Shown here piece by piece: positions 25,271-33,659 of a stretch of 64,000 bases of DNA. Position numbers and translations under genes: made by a program. Within the stretch, counting starts at the first letter, position 1; each line of letters starts with the position of its first letter. This stretch comes from UMGS1766 sp963597355 (lineage in GTDB: Bacteria > Bacillota > Clostridia > Oscillospirales > Oscillospiraceae): assembly GCA_963597355.1 (NCBI GenBank), contig CAVBPR010000002.1:124001-188000 (forward strand). The letters run 5' to 3'. The notes beneath the pieces are model-generated. The model did no database searches and was not told where the DNA came from. It saw only the letters and a program-made list of their open reading frames with translations.

Positions 25271-25870
25271 TTGGCAATTTATTATATATCTGATCTGCAT
25301 ATTGGGCATGCGAATGTGATCAAGTACGATAAGCGTCCCTTTGCGGATGTCACGGAGATGAACAACAGAATCATCGAAAATTGGAACGCCAGAGTCAGAT
25401 CGAATGACACCGTATATATCCTCGGTGATTTCATCTGGTCGAAGGAAAGTGAATGGCCAGCCTATGTCAGTCTGTTTACTGGCAACAAGGTGCTGATTCG
25501 CGGCAACCATGATCCGAAGCAGTTTTCAGCGACCACCAGGAAGCTGTTTCAGGAAATTACAGATTTGAAGGAAATCAAGGACAATGGCAGACATGTCATG
25601 ATGTGTCATTATCCAATACCCTTTTTCCGCGCCAGCTTTGCTTCGACGGCGTTTATGCTATACGGCCACGTGCACCAGACGATAGAATATGAATATATCG
25701 CAAAGCTGCGCCGTGAGGTGAAGGCGAACTCCACGGGCTGTGGTACGCCCAGTGGAAATTTCATCAATGTTGGCTGCATGATGCCGTATATGGATTACAC
25801 ACCGAGAACGCTGGATGAGATTATAGAGGGGGATGCAAGATATCATGAAGAAAATCCCGACGCTCATTGA
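25271..25870 (+). CDS. Calcineurin-like metallophosphoesterase
   Basis: Cytosolic metal-dependent phosphoesterase, 199 aa. Metal ligands in order: DLHIGH (Asp-x-His), GDFIW, RGNHD, a His in CHYP and GHVH. These match small phosphodiesterase-type members seen in mobile elements and phages. Start is a TTG 6 bases after GGAGG. The next frame, a broken RNA ligase, starts inside the end of this gene, so the two were once one RNA end-processing pair: a phosphoesterase could trim RNA ends before ligation. That link is inferred from position only. Confidence 0.85.
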   Translation: MAIYYISDLHIGHANVIKYDKRPFADVTEMNNRIIENWNARVRSNDTVYILGDFIWSKESEWPAYVSLFTGNKVLIRGNHDPKQFSATTRKLFQEITDLKEIKDNGRHVMMCHYPIPFFRASFASTAFMLYGHVHQTIEYEYIAKLRREVKANSTGCGTPSGNFINVGCMMPYMDYTPRTLDEIIEGDARYHEENPDAH

Positions 25871-26096
25871 GCGGGTATTTGATAACCATCATAAGGTGGG
25901 CATCCATAACAAGATTCATCTCGGTATGAAATGGGTTCTGAACAATGAGGGTATAGCAACCGAAAAGATTGACGGCAGTTGCTGTGCGATAATGGGCTGA
26001 GTATTCTACGAAAAGCATAAGATCAAGGGAGTTGTGTTTTGGAAGGACGGACAGCCACAATGCAAAATTAAGCGCAGTGATTTCGGTTTTCCATGA
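25845..26096 (+). pseudogene. Internally deleted RNA ligase (DUF5565-like)
   Basis: Two pieces of an RNA ligase lie in the same frame, separated by a TGA at 25998-26000. The first (51 codons) ends in ATEKIDGSCCAI, the nucleotidyltransferase motif I whose Lys is adenylated. The second (26001-26096) reads GVVFWKDGQPQCKIKRSDFG, which looks like the C-terminal motif with the conserved Lys-x-Lys. The central ~200 residues with motifs Ia, III and IV are gone, so the gene is dead. It overlaps the metallophosphoesterase gene by 26 bp. Confidence 0.72.
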
Positions 26097-26106
26097 GGAG
26101 AATAAC

Positions 26107-26158
26107 AGAATACCATCCATTCGGTCGCTCGGTTTTAAAACCGAGCGGTATTCTTTTT
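26107..26158 (+). terminator. Terminator after the RNA-ligase remnant
   Basis: A 22-bp perfect palindrome (26126-26147) within a longer hairpin (AGAATACC at 26107 with GGTATTCT at 26147) followed by a T-run. Confidence 0.78.
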
Positions 26159-26274
26159 GGTGAAAGGATTTTACAAAAAAAATATATAAAACGGGTCGTA
26201 TATTTTACATGTGCTAAGTAAACTGTCGGTGGATGGAAAAACCTTAAAATGATCAGGTGAAGGGAGCGCATTTT

Positions 26275-26448
26275 ATGGCTTATAAAACAGTTGTGATGGA
26301 GTATAATCCGAAAGCGGAAAAGATGGCTGCAGATGTGGAGAAAGCCGCAAACGAGATGGAAAAAGAAAACTGGGAGCTTGTCACCTTTTCAGTCACCAAT
26401 TCCGCAAAGGCAATTCTTGTATTTCGTGCGGCAGAGTCAAAAGAATGA
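26275..26448 (+). CDS. Small DUF4177-like protein
   Basis: 57-aa cytosolic protein. The C-terminal half (ENWELVTFSVTNSAKAILVF) resembles the GWELV pattern of DUF4177-type small proteins; the first half is a charged helix. Ribosome site AAGGGAG before the ATG at 26275. Function unknown. Its stop overlaps the start of the next small gene (ATGA), so both are made together. Confidence 0.65.
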   Translation: MAYKTVVMEYNPKAEKMAADVEKAANEMEKENWELVTFSVTNSAKAILVFRAAESKE

Positions 26449-26657
26449 TGAGAAAGAGTGAGAAGATGGACAACCAGAACAAGCCTAAAAAACCGGAATC
26501 GAATGGCATGCTATTCGGCACATGTATCGGTTTGATGCTTGGAGTTGCGCTCGGTTGCTGGCTGGATAATCTCGGACTTTGGATGTGTGTGGGAGTCGCA
26601 GTCGGTGTTGCAGTCGGCACTGCAATTGAATCGATAAAAAACAAGAAAGATAAGTGA
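26445..26657 (+). CDS. Small membrane protein with glycine-rich helices
   Basis: 70 aa, basic N terminus, then two hydrophobic helices (~20-40 and 44-62) with repeated Gly/Val/Ala (GVAVGVAVG) that resemble glycine-zipper packing. Basic C-terminal tail. Not a recognised family. The start overlaps the previous stop; an internal ATG at 26466 is the alternative. Membrane location is predicted; role unknown. Confidence 0.6.
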   Translation: MMRKSEKMDNQNKPKKPESNGMLFGTCIGLMLGVALGCWLDNLGLWMCVGVAVGVAVGTAIESIKNKKDK

Positions 26658-26754
26658 AATCCACAATTCCACGCATATTCTACCCACAGGGGGTGGGATT
26701 TTCCCTTGATTTCCTCTATTGTTTTGTCATCCGGGGAAACAGGAGGCAAAGAAA

Positions 26755-27219
26755 ATGAACCTAATTTCGATTGGTAATTATATTGCAGAAAAGCGCAGAG
26801 CATTAAATCTCACACAGGAGCAACTGGGTGAAATACTCGGGGTATCAAACAAGACTATTTCAAAATGGGAAAACGGCAAGTGTATGCCCGACTACAGCAT
26901 TATAAAAAGACTCTGCGAGGCACTTCATGTAACGCTCGCGGAATTGATGGATGGCAAAGACGCTGCCGAGAGCAACGTGCATGGTTATGATGACGATCAA
27001 ATTCTAAATCTGCTTCGTCGCACGCAGGAACTGGAGCGGCAGCGAAGAATGCTTTCGGGAGCGGTGTTGATTGTCCTCGGCATTGCAAGCAGCGCACTGG
27101 CAGCAACTACCGGCGGGACCGCAGTAAAGGACTTTGTATCCGGACTACTGCTCGGACTGTCCATTGTTGAAATGATTGCCGGTCTGATAGTTGTACTAAA
27201 AAAATTCGAGAATCGCTAA
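26755..27219 (+). CDS. XRE-family regulator with C-terminal membrane helices
   Basis: 154-aa protein. Residues ~5-60 form a clear helix-turn-helix of the XRE/Cro type (LTQEQLGEILGVSNKTISKWENG). After a charged linker (~65-98), two hydrophobic segments (~100-120 and ~128-150) would anchor it to the membrane. Such membrane-bound XRE regulators occur in Firmicutes accessory regions. Start ATG follows AGGAGG. Likely regulates itself or the small genes upstream; target unknown. Terminator at 27234-27277. Confidence 0.83.
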   Translation: MNLISIGNYIAEKRRALNLTQEQLGEILGVSNKTISKWENGKCMPDYSIIKRLCEALHVTLAELMDGKDAAESNVHGYDDDQILNLLRRTQELERQRRMLSGAVLIVLGIASSALAATTGGTAVKDFVSGLLLGLSIVEMIAGLIVVLKKFENR

Positions 27220-27233
27220 TCAAAAGCAAATAG

Positions 27234-27277
27234 AAAACGCCCATCGAGGAGAATATCAACTCTTCGGTGGGCGTTTT
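27234..27277 (+). terminator. Rho-independent terminator after the XRE gene
   Basis: AAAACGCCCA pairs with TGGGCGTTTT within an 18-bp imperfect stem; the T-run ends at 27277. Confidence 0.82.
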
Positions 27278-27633
27278 GCGATCAAATACTTCGTGCGTAG
27301 AAACTGGCTCTTCCATCAGCTGTGATTAACGCATAGGTGCAGCATCTTTCGATGAGTTTGTCGTAGGTGACGAAAAAAGCGTGGGGAATCAGGAGTTGAG
27401 AAGAATTTTGGTGCCCCGTCTTTCTTGCCTTTTTAAGCACTTTTTCTCTTGTAATTTGCGGCTAAATATCATAAAATAAAAATGACTTCTTGTGGACGTT
27501 TCTTTCTTTTGTATAAAATGTTTATAAACAGGAGAGTTACGTCTTTTTGATACAGCATGGGAAAAGCGAATGTGGTGTGTCAGAAAAACGATCATAATGC
27601 GCTGATGACAGCGCGGAAGGGAAGTGCTCTGGA
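27278..27633 (+). promoter_or_regulatory. Upstream region of the Asp23-FakA operon with probable promoter
   Basis: 356 bp without a gene. A promoter-like pair TTGTGG (27490-27495), 16-bp spacer, TATAAA (27512-27517) lies ~115 bp before the Asp23 start. No riboswitch or other structure was recognised in the rest. Confidence 0.45.
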
Positions 27634-27984
27634 ATGAAAATTCAGATGGAAAAGGGCAACCTTATTATCAGCAATGATGTGTTTAATCAGATTGCGGGTG
27701 CGGTCGCAACCAGTTGCTTTGGAGTAAAAGGTATGGCAGTGCGTTCCAAGACAGATGGACTGGTGCATTTGCTGCGAAGAGAATCCATGTCGAGAGGCGT
27801 GAAGGTAACTGCCAATGAGGACGGAAGTGTGACAATTGACCTGCATATTATTGTGGACAGCGCTGTAAATATTGCTGCGATCAGTAATTCTATAACTAAC
27901 GAGGTTGCTTATAAAGTGAAGCAGCTCACCGGCGTTGAGGTGAGCAGTGTGGAGATTTTCGTCGACTCCATCTCGTTCAACTAA
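27634..27984 (+). CDS. Asp23/Gls24 family envelope stress protein
   Basis: Small 116-aa protein of the Asp23/Gls24 family (DUF322), associated with cell-envelope homeostasis in Gram-positive bacteria. The family segments GVKGM near residue 31 and the C-terminal GVEVSSVEIFVDSISF are evident. It precedes fakA, an arrangement common in Firmicutes, and the two are probably co-transcribed (58-bp gap). It is soluble and is held at the membrane by partners in known systems. Confidence 0.9.
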   Translation: MKIQMEKGNLIISNDVFNQIAGAVATSCFGVKGMAVRSKTDGLVHLLRRESMSRGVKVTANEDGSVTIDLHIIVDSAVNIAAISNSITNEVAYKVKQLTGVEVSSVEIFVDSISFN

Positions 27985-28042
27985 AATCTCGGTTAGAATA
28001 CAACGGTGATAATAGCCGAAAACGCCGAAAGGAAGAAAGTTA

Positions 28043-29734
28043 ATGTTTGATATCATAGACGGAGCTCAGCTGCGAAGCATGATCCGTTATGGCGCTGCTG
28101 CCATTCAGGCAGAAAAACAATCCATCAATGACCTAAATGTTTTTCCGGTTCCTGACGGGGATACCGGAACCAATATGAGCCTTACCATTGGTGCGGCAGT
28201 AACTGCGCTGGCAGATAATAAGGCCGATTCAGTGGGTGAAGTTGCCGCGGTGAATGCATCGGCATTGTTGCGTGGTGCTCGTGGCAACTCGGGCGTTATT
28301 CTTTCGCTTTTGTTCCGCGGAATTGCACGGGAGCTAAAAGAAAAGACTACAATGGATGGCGTCAACCTTGCAGCAGCGCTGACAGACGGCGTTGCTGCAG
28401 CGTATGGTGCAGTAATGAAACCGGCTGAGGGAACTATCCTTACCGTGTCTCGCCTGGCTGCAGAACGTGCCTCAGAAGCGTGCCTGGAAAATCCCTCTTT
28501 TGAGTATGTTTTAGATGCTGCAATCAGCCGCGGAGAGGAAGCACTGGCGGACACAGTGAATCAGAATCCGGTGCTGAAAAAAGCAGGGGTTGTTGATGCC
28601 GGCGGAAAAGGACTGCTGGTAATTTTTTCTGGTATGCGCAGCTATTTGCGAGGTGAGCCGATTGCCGAGACGCAAGAGGAACAGCCAAGTCAGGGGAAAA
28701 AGAAAGCAGACTTTAATGCATTTGACGCACAGGATACCGAATTTGCATTCGATACGGTTTATATTGTCCGTAAGGAAAAAGCTGATATAGATTTGCTGCC
28801 TTTGCGTGAATTCCTTAACAGCATTGGTGACTGCGTTGTCATTGGCGAAGATGACGAGTCTTTTAAAGTACATGTTCACACCAATATTCCCGGCGAAGCA
28901 CTTACCGAATCGCAAAAATATGGCACGCTGGAGCTGGCCAAGATTGAGAACATGCGCACACAGACAGAAGATTTGGCAGCGGGGCGCAAGGTTCAATCTA
29001 CGGATGATCTGGATGAAATCGAAGCAGAACTGGAGGCAATGGAGCAACAGCAGGATTCTATTGCGCCAAATGAGAAGCAGTACGGCTTTGTTGCCGTGTG
29101 TGCCGGTGATGGATTAGAAGAAGTGTTTCGCGATTTGGGCGTGGATGGCATGGTGTCCGGCGGACAAACGATGAATCCGTCTACAGACGATCTGCTGAAG
29201 GTGATTAATGCAACTCCGGCAGAAACCGTTTTTGTCTTGCCAAACAATAAGAATATTGTTATGGCAGCGCAGCAGTGTGTACCACTGTCTGAGAAAAAGA
29301 AAGTGGTTGTCGTAGAAACTAAGACCGTGCCGCAGGGAATTGCAGCGATGATGGCAGTTGACCTGGACGCAGAAGAAACAGAGATTATTCAGGCAATGCA
29401 GGATGCGGCAGGACTGGTACAGACAGCGCAGATTACCTATGCCGCGCGCGATTCAAGTTTGGATGGCCTGGATATTAAGGAGGGCAATTATTTAGCTTTA
29501 CTGAATGGTAAACTCTACGACACTTCAACGGACATTGATGAAATGCTCCAGGTGCTTGCAAAAGCGGCACTGGAGTCTGGCGCAGAATTTGTCACCTTGT
29601 TTTATGGTGAAGATGTGACAGAGGAGCAGGCAGAAGGTGCAAAGCGTATTTTTGCTGAGATCTGCCCGGATGCAGATGTGTCCGTTGTGCCAGGCGGACA
29701 GCCGGTTTACTATTATTTGATTTCCATCGAATAA
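28043..29734 (+). CDS. fakA: DAK2/DegV-associated fatty acid kinase subunit A-like protein
   Basis: Cytosolic 563-aa kinase-like protein of the YloV/FakA family. The N-terminal DhaL-type domain (~5-200) includes the nucleotide-site pattern PVPDGDTGTNM and GARGNSGVILS; the middle and C-terminal domains (~230-560) are typical of YloV. In established systems FakA phosphorylates fatty acids bound to a FakB (DegV) protein and feeds acyl-phosphate to PlsX/PlsY. No degV gene is seen in this window. It follows Asp23/Gls24 directly. Terminator at 29761-29799. Confidence 0.9.
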   Translation: MFDIIDGAQLRSMIRYGAAAIQAEKQSINDLNVFPVPDGDTGTNMSLTIGAAVTALADNKADSVGEVAAVNASALLRGARGNSGVILSLLFRGIARELKEKTTMDGVNLAAALTDGVAAAYGAVMKPAEGTILTVSRLAAERASEACLENPSFEYVLDAAISRGEEALADTVNQNPVLKKAGVVDAGGKGLLVIFSGMRSYLRGEPIAETQEEQPSQGKKKADFNAFDAQDTEFAFDTVYIVRKEKADIDLLPLREFLNSIGDCVVIGEDDESFKVHVHTNIPGEALTESQKYGTLELAKIENMRTQTEDLAAGRKVQSTDDLDEIEAELEAMEQQQDSIAPNEKQYGFVAVCAGDGLEEVFRDLGVDGMVSGGQTMNPSTDDLLKVINATPAETVFVLPNNKNIVMAAQQCVPLSEKKKVVVVETKTVPQGIAAMMAVDLDAEETEIIQAMQDAAGLVQTAQITYAARDSSLDGLDIKEGNYLALLNGKLYDTSTDIDEMLQVLAKAALESGAEFVTLFYGEDVTEEQAEGAKRIFAEICPDADVSVVPGGQPVYYYLISIE

Positions 29735-29760
29735 GAACGGAATTATTATCCATGCAATAG

Positions 29761-29799
29761 CAGCAAAGGCGACGTATTTCAGCGCCGCCTTTGCTTTTT
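29761..29799 (+). terminator. Rho-independent terminator after fakA
   Basis: AGCAAAGGCG pairs with CGCCTTTGCT, followed by a T-run. Confidence 0.85.
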
Positions 29800-29819
29800 G
29801 CAAATCAGGGGTGCAGCAT

Positions 29820-30524
29820 ATGGACAAAATCAGGCTAGACAAGTTTTTGGCGGACAGTGGATTTTGGTCACGTAAGGAAGCCAAAGAGCTATTGCGTCAG
29901 GGAAGAGTGCGGCGAAACAATGAAGTGGAAAAGAATGCGGCTGCAAAGATTGATCCGCAAAATGAATCAATATTTGTTGACGGGAATTTATTGCAGTGGT
30001 CAAAATTTCACTATGTTATGCTCTATAAACCGGAGAATGTGTTGACCGCAACAGAGGATCGTTATCAGAAGACCGTTCTGGATTTGCTGCCAAAAGAGTA
30101 TTCGAATCTGTTCCCGGTGGGACGATTGGATAAGGACACGACGGGATTGCTTTTGTTGACAGATGACGGAGAACTGGCGCATCAATTGCTCTCTCCGAAA
30201 AAGCATGTGGATAAAGTATACCTGGCGCAGATTGATGGCGATGTAAGCACAGAGGATATTGCCGCTTTTCAACAGGGAATCACCCTGGGAGATGGGACAG
30301 TCTGTCTTCCGGCAAAGCTGGAGCCTTTGGGATGGGGATTGTGTCAGGTAACTTTGCGAGAAGGAAAATTTCATCAGGTGAAACGGATGCTGGCGCAGAG
30401 AGGGAAGCCGGTTATTAAATTGAAACGTCTTTCAATGGGTGGATTAAGTCTTGATATCGGTATGAAACCGGGCGATTTTCGGCTGTTAACCCCAGAGGAA
30501 GTTTCAGTTTTGAAAAATCAGTAA
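29820..30524 (+). CDS. Pseudouridine synthase, RsuA/RluB family
   Basis: rRNA modification enzyme of ~234 aa. An S4 RNA-binding domain (residues ~1-45) is followed by the catalytic domain with the motif GRLDKDTTGLLLLTDDG, whose Asp is the catalytic nucleophile, and a second family block (KFHQVKRML). Length and domain order fit RsuA (16S rRNA pseudouridine 516). RluB-type specificity is possible. ATG 29820 is 9 bases after AGGGG; a GTG at 29811 is less likely. Confidence 0.92.
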   Translation: MDKIRLDKFLADSGFWSRKEAKELLRQGRVRRNNEVEKNAAAKIDPQNESIFVDGNLLQWSKFHYVMLYKPENVLTATEDRYQKTVLDLLPKEYSNLFPVGRLDKDTTGLLLLTDDGELAHQLLSPKKHVDKVYLAQIDGDVSTEDIAAFQQGITLGDGTVCLPAKLEPLGWGLCQVTLREGKFHQVKRMLAQRGKPVIKLKRLSMGGLSLDIGMKPGDFRLLTPEEVSVLKNQ

Positions 30525-30566
30525 GGCCTGTTTCGTCATTTTATACAAAATAAAATAAAAAACCTA

Positions 30567-30595
30567 TTGAAATAGACCAGAACAAATGATAGAAT
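30567..30595 (+). promoter_or_regulatory. Promoter of the CdaR-type regulator gene
   Basis: TTGAAA (30567-30572), 17-bp spacer, TAGAAT (30590-30595), ~62 bp before the start codon. Confidence 0.68.
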
Positions 30596-30657
30596 ATGAC
30601 GTACTTTGGAGAGTTTATACAACTGTACAGTATTTGTAGTGGAAGGAAGGAGCAATT

Positions 30658-31752
30658 ATGTCTAGCCGTGTTTTTCAGAGCGTTGTCTTGCAGCTCAAAG
30701 AAGGCACAACTCGTACCATCGGTGTGCTTGATGCCAATGGCGTTATGGTTGCCTGCAGCGAGCTTCCTCGCATTGGAGAAACAGTGATCGGTTCTGTTGA
30801 AGCGATTTCAGCGGAGCATGGAGGTCTTGTAATCCACAACGGTAGCACCCTGAAAGCGCTGAATGGATTGGGCGCCCAGTTCGATTACGCTGTGTTGGTT
30901 TCCGGTGAGGATGAAGCGGCGGCAACCATCTGTTCTATGGCGGCCGTTGCGCTCAATGGGGCAAAGACCTATTTTGAGGAAAAGCATGATAAGGCTGCCT
31001 TTGTAAAGAGCATTTTAACGGACAATATTCTGTTGGGAGATATCTACCTGCGGGCGAAGGAACTGCATTTCGTATCGGAAGCATATCGTGCCGTGTTCCT
31101 GATCCGTCAGGAGGGGAGCGCAGAGGTTTCGGTGCTTGACCTGGTGCAGGGACTTTATCCGGACCGTCAGTCAGATTATGTGATCTCGATCAATGAGTCT
31201 GATGTAGCGCTTGTAAAGCAGGTCTATGAAAATGTATCCCCCAAGGATCTGTATAAAATTGCAAAGGGCATAGAGGACGCTGTTTCCACCGAGCTGAAAG
31301 TGAAGGTTGTCATTGGCATCGGTACTGTGGTTGGGCATGTTCGCGATTTGGCCCGTGCGTTCCAGGAAGCACAGATGGCCATCGAGGTCGGCAAGGTATT
31401 TGAAACCGAGCGTAGCATTATTAACTATGAAAACCTGGGCATCGGCCGATTGATCTATCAGTTGCCGACTACCTTGTGTGAGATGTTCCTGCAGGAAGTC
31501 TTTAAGAAAAACCCGATTGATTCTCTGGATCAGGAAACACTCTTCACAATCAATAAGTTTTTTGAAAATAACCTGAATGTTTCGGAAACGGCTCGTAAAT
31601 TGTTCGTTCATCGAAACACTCTGGTGTATCGTCTGGAAAAGATCAAGAAACTCACTGGTTTGGACCTTCGTGAGTTTGACGACGCCATTACGTTTAAGGT
31701 TGCGTTGATGGTTAAAAAATATCTTACCAGTCGCGGCATTGATCTTCAGTAA
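30658..31752 (+). CDS. CdaR/PucR-type helix-turn-helix regulator
   Basis: Cytosolic regulator of 364 aa. The C-terminal ~60 residues carry the PucR-type helix-turn-helix (NVSETARKLFVHRNTLVYRLEKI); the N-terminal and central parts form an alpha/beta sensory region similar to the CdaR/GGDEF-like domain of these proteins. Some members sense sugar diacids, but the effector here is unknown. It is monocistronic between a promoter at 30567 and a terminator at 31764, with no adjacent catabolic gene, so it may act as a general regulator. Confidence 0.85.
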   Translation: MSSRVFQSVVLQLKEGTTRTIGVLDANGVMVACSELPRIGETVIGSVEAISAEHGGLVIHNGSTLKALNGLGAQFDYAVLVSGEDEAAATICSMAAVALNGAKTYFEEKHDKAAFVKSILTDNILLGDIYLRAKELHFVSEAYRAVFLIRQEGSAEVSVLDLVQGLYPDRQSDYVISINESDVALVKQVYENVSPKDLYKIAKGIEDAVSTELKVKVVIGIGTVVGHVRDLARAFQEAQMAIEVGKVFETERSIINYENLGIGRLIYQLPTTLCEMFLQEVFKKNPIDSLDQETLFTINKFFENNLNVSETARKLFVHRNTLVYRLEKIKKLTGLDLREFDDAITFKVALMVKKYLTSRGIDLQ

Positions 31753-31763
31753 GAATTAGTTGC

Positions 31764-31798
31764 AAAATGCGCCGATATGATTTATCGGCGCATTTTTT
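31764..31798 (+). terminator. Rho-independent terminator after the CdaR-type gene
   Basis: Perfect 13-bp stem (31764-31776 with 31784-31796) and a T-run. Confidence 0.88.
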
Positions 31799-31836
31799 GC
31801 GGATATTTAATTTCTCCATAAATGGTGAGGGAAATG

Positions 31837-31865
31837 TTGACGAATAAAGTACATGATGATAGAAT
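31837..31865 (+). promoter_or_regulatory. Promoter of the methyltransferase-ECF-truA-cvpA run
   Basis: TTGACG (31837-31842), 17-bp spacer, TAGAAT (31860-31865). The following genes overlap or are closely spaced up to 37948. Confidence 0.7.
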
Positions 31866-31901
31866 GATAAAATATTATGTAAATACTGGGGTATTGTGTC
31901 T

Positions 31902-32792
31902 ATGTGGCTTGCTGATAAATGGAAAGATTATGAATTACTAGACTGCGGACGCGGTGAAAAGCTGGAGCGTTGGGGGGATAAGATTCTTGTTCGCCCTGAT
32001 CCACAGGCCATTTGGAATACACCGCGGAAACTGCGGGAATGGCGGGTGAACGACGGTCGGTACAGTCGTTCCCACACTGGTGGAGGTCATTGGGATAAGA
32101 AAGGGTTGCCACAGCACTGGACTGTGAATTATGGCAGTTTGACTTTTAAAGTTGGCCCGATGAACTTTAAGCATACAGGTCTGTTTCCGGAACAGGCGGC
32201 GAACTGGGATTTCGCCCAGGAGCAGATTCGTGCTGCGGGAAGAGAAATCAATGTATTGAACTTGTTTGCCTATACCGGCGGAGCGACCATTGCCTGCGCG
32301 GCGGCGGGAGCAAAAGTCTGTCATGTGGATGCAGCAAAAGGCATGGTGGCCTGGGCAAAAGAAAACGCAAAATTATCGCATCTGGAGGATGCACCGGTTC
32401 GCTGGATTGTGGACGATTGCGGTAAGTTTGTAGAGCGGGAGATTCGCCGCGGTCGCCGTTATGATGCAATTATCATGGATCCGCCCTCCTATGGCCGCGG
32501 TCCGTCTGGCGAAGTGTGGAAATTGGAAGAAAATTTGTATCCTTTCCTGGAGCTGGCAGTGCAGGTTCTATCGGATCAGCCGCTCTTCTTTATTATTAAT
32601 TCCTATACGACCGGCCTTGCACCTTCTGTGCTGGGATATATGTTGGATACCTTGATTACCCGCAAGTGTGGTGGTCACAGTGAATGTCAGGAGCTTGGAA
32701 TTCCGGTCACGGCCAGCGGTCTGGCGTTGCCTTGCGGTGCAACTGGAAGATGGATGGCCGAGGGAGGAAAACGGGAGGCTTATCATGGCTGA
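31902..32792 (+). CDS. Class I SAM-dependent methyltransferase (RlmI/PF10672-like)
   Basis: ~296-aa enzyme that would methylate RNA using S-adenosylmethionine. SAM-binding motif I reads LNLFAYTGGATIACAAAGA, motif II has the acidic residue in HVDAAKG, and the catalytic-type motif IV is DPPSYGRG. The sequence resembles 23S rRNA m5C methyltransferases of the RlmI/RlmKL type but lacks an obvious PUA domain, so the exact target is open. Start ATG 31902 (a GTG at 31896 is alternative). It overlaps the ecfA1 start by 8 bp. Confidence 0.86.
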   Translation: MWLADKWKDYELLDCGRGEKLERWGDKILVRPDPQAIWNTPRKLREWRVNDGRYSRSHTGGGHWDKKGLPQHWTVNYGSLTFKVGPMNFKHTGLFPEQAANWDFAQEQIRAAGREINVLNLFAYTGGATIACAAAGAKVCHVDAAKGMVAWAKENAKLSHLEDAPVRWIVDDCGKFVEREIRRGRRYDAIIMDPPSYGRGPSGEVWKLEENLYPFLELAVQVLSDQPLFFIINSYTTGLAPSVLGYMLDTLITRKCGGHSECQELGIPVTASGLALPCGATGRWMAEGGKREAYHG

Positions 32793-33627
32793 TCAGATCA
32801 TTCAGGTGGATCATGTCACCTTTGGTTACACCGGGGCAGAAGGCGTTGCTCCTGCTGTCCTAAAGGATGTCACATTGGATATTGAGCAGGGAACCTTTGT
32901 TGCTATATTGGGACACAATGGCTGTGGTAAGTCAACGGTCGCGAAGCATATGAACGCTATTTTGCTGCCGACGGGCGGAAAAGTCTATGTGGCTGGTATG
33001 GATACTGCGGATGACACAAAAACATTGGATATCCGTCGTACGGTTGGTATGGTCTTTCAGAATCCGGACAACCAGATCGTTGCCTCGATTGTGGAGGAGG
33101 ATGTAGCATTTGCTCCGGAGAATCTGGGTGTGCCATCGGAAGAAATCCGCAAACGGGTGGATGATGCGCTTTCCGTTGTCGGTATGACGGATTATGCGCG
33201 TCATGCGCCCCACTTGCTGTCCGGCGGCCAAAAGCAGAGAGTGGCCATCGCAGGTGTAATTGCGATGCAGCCTCGCTGCATTGTTCTGGATGAGCCAACG
33301 GCTATGTTAGATCCCATTGGCCGCAAAGAAGTTCTCGATACAATTATAAAGCTGAATCGGCAATCTGGCGTAACCGTGGTTCTGATTACGCACCACATGG
33401 ATGAGGCGGCGCAGGCGGATCGGCTGGTAGTTATGGACCAGGGACAGGTTATTGCGGATGGGGTACCTTCTGTTGTCTTTCAGGATGTGGAAGGACTGCG
33501 TAAAGTAGGGCTTACCGTGCCAGAAACTGTCGGGCTGTTGTATGAATTAAAACAAGCGGGAATGGATGTTCCGCTGGACGCTCTTTCGGTTGAGGATTGT
33601 GCTGCTGCAATCAAGAAAGTTTTGTAA
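32785..33627 (+). CDS. ecfA1: ECF transporter ATPase EcfA1
   Basis: One of the two ATPases of the shared energy-coupling module for vitamin and metal uptake, ~280 aa. Walker A GHNGCGKST, Q-loop FQNPDNQ (the FQNPDNQ form is characteristic of ECF ATPases), signature LSGGQKQR, Walker B IVLDEPTAMLD, and H-loop THHMDE are seen. ATG 32785 has GGGAGG upstream; the upstream in-frame extension overlaps the methyltransferase gene and is rejected. Works with EcfA2 and EcfT downstream plus separate S components elsewhere. Confidence 0.95.
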   Translation: MADQIIQVDHVTFGYTGAEGVAPAVLKDVTLDIEQGTFVAILGHNGCGKSTVAKHMNAILLPTGGKVYVAGMDTADDTKTLDIRRTVGMVFQNPDNQIVASIVEEDVAFAPENLGVPSEEIRKRVDDALSVVGMTDYARHAPHLLSGGQKQRVAIAGVIAMQPRCIVLDEPTAMLDPIGRKEVLDTIIKLNRQSGVTVVLITHHMDEAAQADRLVVMDQGQVIADGVPSVVFQDVEGLRKVGLTVPETVGLLYELKQAGMDVPLDALSVEDCAAAIKKVL

Positions 33628-33659
33628 AATATCCGATATAGGAATAGGGAGAAACACCA

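Noticed and set aside
26671..26706. Possible terminator after the small membrane protein gene
   Set aside because: Only a 5-bp stem with a short T-run; too weak to call.
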